From assembly GCA_023435565.1 (NCBI GenBank), contig JAEYRN010000082.1, positions 1-21,770 on the forward strand: DNA of 21,770 bases, written 5' to 3'. The translations under genes were made by a program, and so were the position numbers. The notes under the pieces were generated by a model. The model had not been told where the DNA came from, made no database searches, and saw only the letters and a list, made by a program, of their open reading frames with translations. Origin of the DNA: Bacillota bacterium. GTDB taxonomy: Bacteria > Bacillota > UBA4882 > UBA8346. Positions 21,642-21,770 of the stretch are shown piece by piece. Position 1 is the first letter of the stretch, and the number at the start of each line of letters is the position of its first letter.

Positions 21642-21770
21642 GTACTTTATGAAACCATTGACCGTCCCGCATTAAAACCGCTTCCTGCAGTTCCTTATGA
21701 ATTCGCCGAATGGAAGAAAGCGCGGGTCAATATCGATTATCATATCGAGTTTGACGGTAGTTATTACAGT
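21642..21770 (+). mobile_element. IS21-family transposase (IstA) fragment, 5'-truncated
   Basis: An open frame from about 21642 to the right edge reads LYETIDRPALKPLPAVPYEF then AEWKKARVNIDYHIEFDG and SYYS. This is the segment after the DDE catalytic core of IS21 IstA, where the family has PALxPLP, Y-FAEWKKARV-IDYH and YYSVP. No N-terminal helix-turn-helix or catalytic part precedes it, because the 65-residue gene ends just before. It is a truncated copy continuing beyond the window; whether an IstB gene follows cannot be seen. Confidence 0.82.

Noticed and set aside
1..21770. CRISPR array, rRNA or riboswitch
   Set aside because: No regularly spaced direct repeats, no rRNA-like sequence and no recognisable riboswitch core were seen on either strand.

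Overview
The window looks like chromosome of an anaerobic, low- to mid-GC member of the Bacillota (Firmicutes). The evidence is PcrA of the Gram-positive type, a ptb-buk butyrate-kinase pair, the rph-rdgB-phosphoesterase gene order, strong GGAGG ribosome binding sites with several TTG/GTG starts, and a two-subunit iron-sulfur fumarase. Placement below phylum is a guess; a deep-branching clostridial or limnochordial lineage would fit.

Bases 1 to about 18,560 are ordinary, well-preserved chromosome. In order: a eukaryote-type hexokinase and a small disordered protein; a gene-free stretch with hairpins; pcrA; a secreted AMIN-domain N-acetylmuramoyl-L-alanine amidase; an M42 metallo-aminopeptidase; ptb and buk (butyryl-CoA to butyrate plus ATP); a convergent Prx6-type peroxiredoxin; an atypical ornithine/aspartate-carbamoyltransferase-fold enzyme; a convergent RsmF/NOP2-type m5C methyltransferase; a one-helix membrane protein; a PPOx-fold flavoprotein; a 44-residue cysteine-rich protein; the two fumarase subunits; rph and rdgB (overlapping); a YfcE-like phosphoesterase; and tRNA-Pro(UGG) with a clear promoter and terminator.

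Immediately after the tRNA the character changes. From about 18,560 to the right edge the DNA is visibly AT-richer, carries several inverted repeats, and holds a same-strand run of small unrelated genes: a secreted protein, an Imm26-like protein, a decayed small gene, a DUF7660-like protein, a 27-residue piece resembling the start of a CdiI-type immunity protein, a 153-residue-equivalent unknown and a 65-residue acidic protein. It ends in a 5'-truncated IS21 transposase. This reads as an orphan immunity-gene array of a polymorphic-toxin (Rhs/CDI-like) locus next to a tRNA; no toxin is in the window.

Four of these island genes are broken, or appear to be cut short, by small frameshifts, mostly at runs of seven or eight A or T, while about 18 kb of housekeeping sequence shows none. 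Gene decay, phase variation and uncorrected homopolymer sequencing errors are all possible. This is the most interesting feature of the window.
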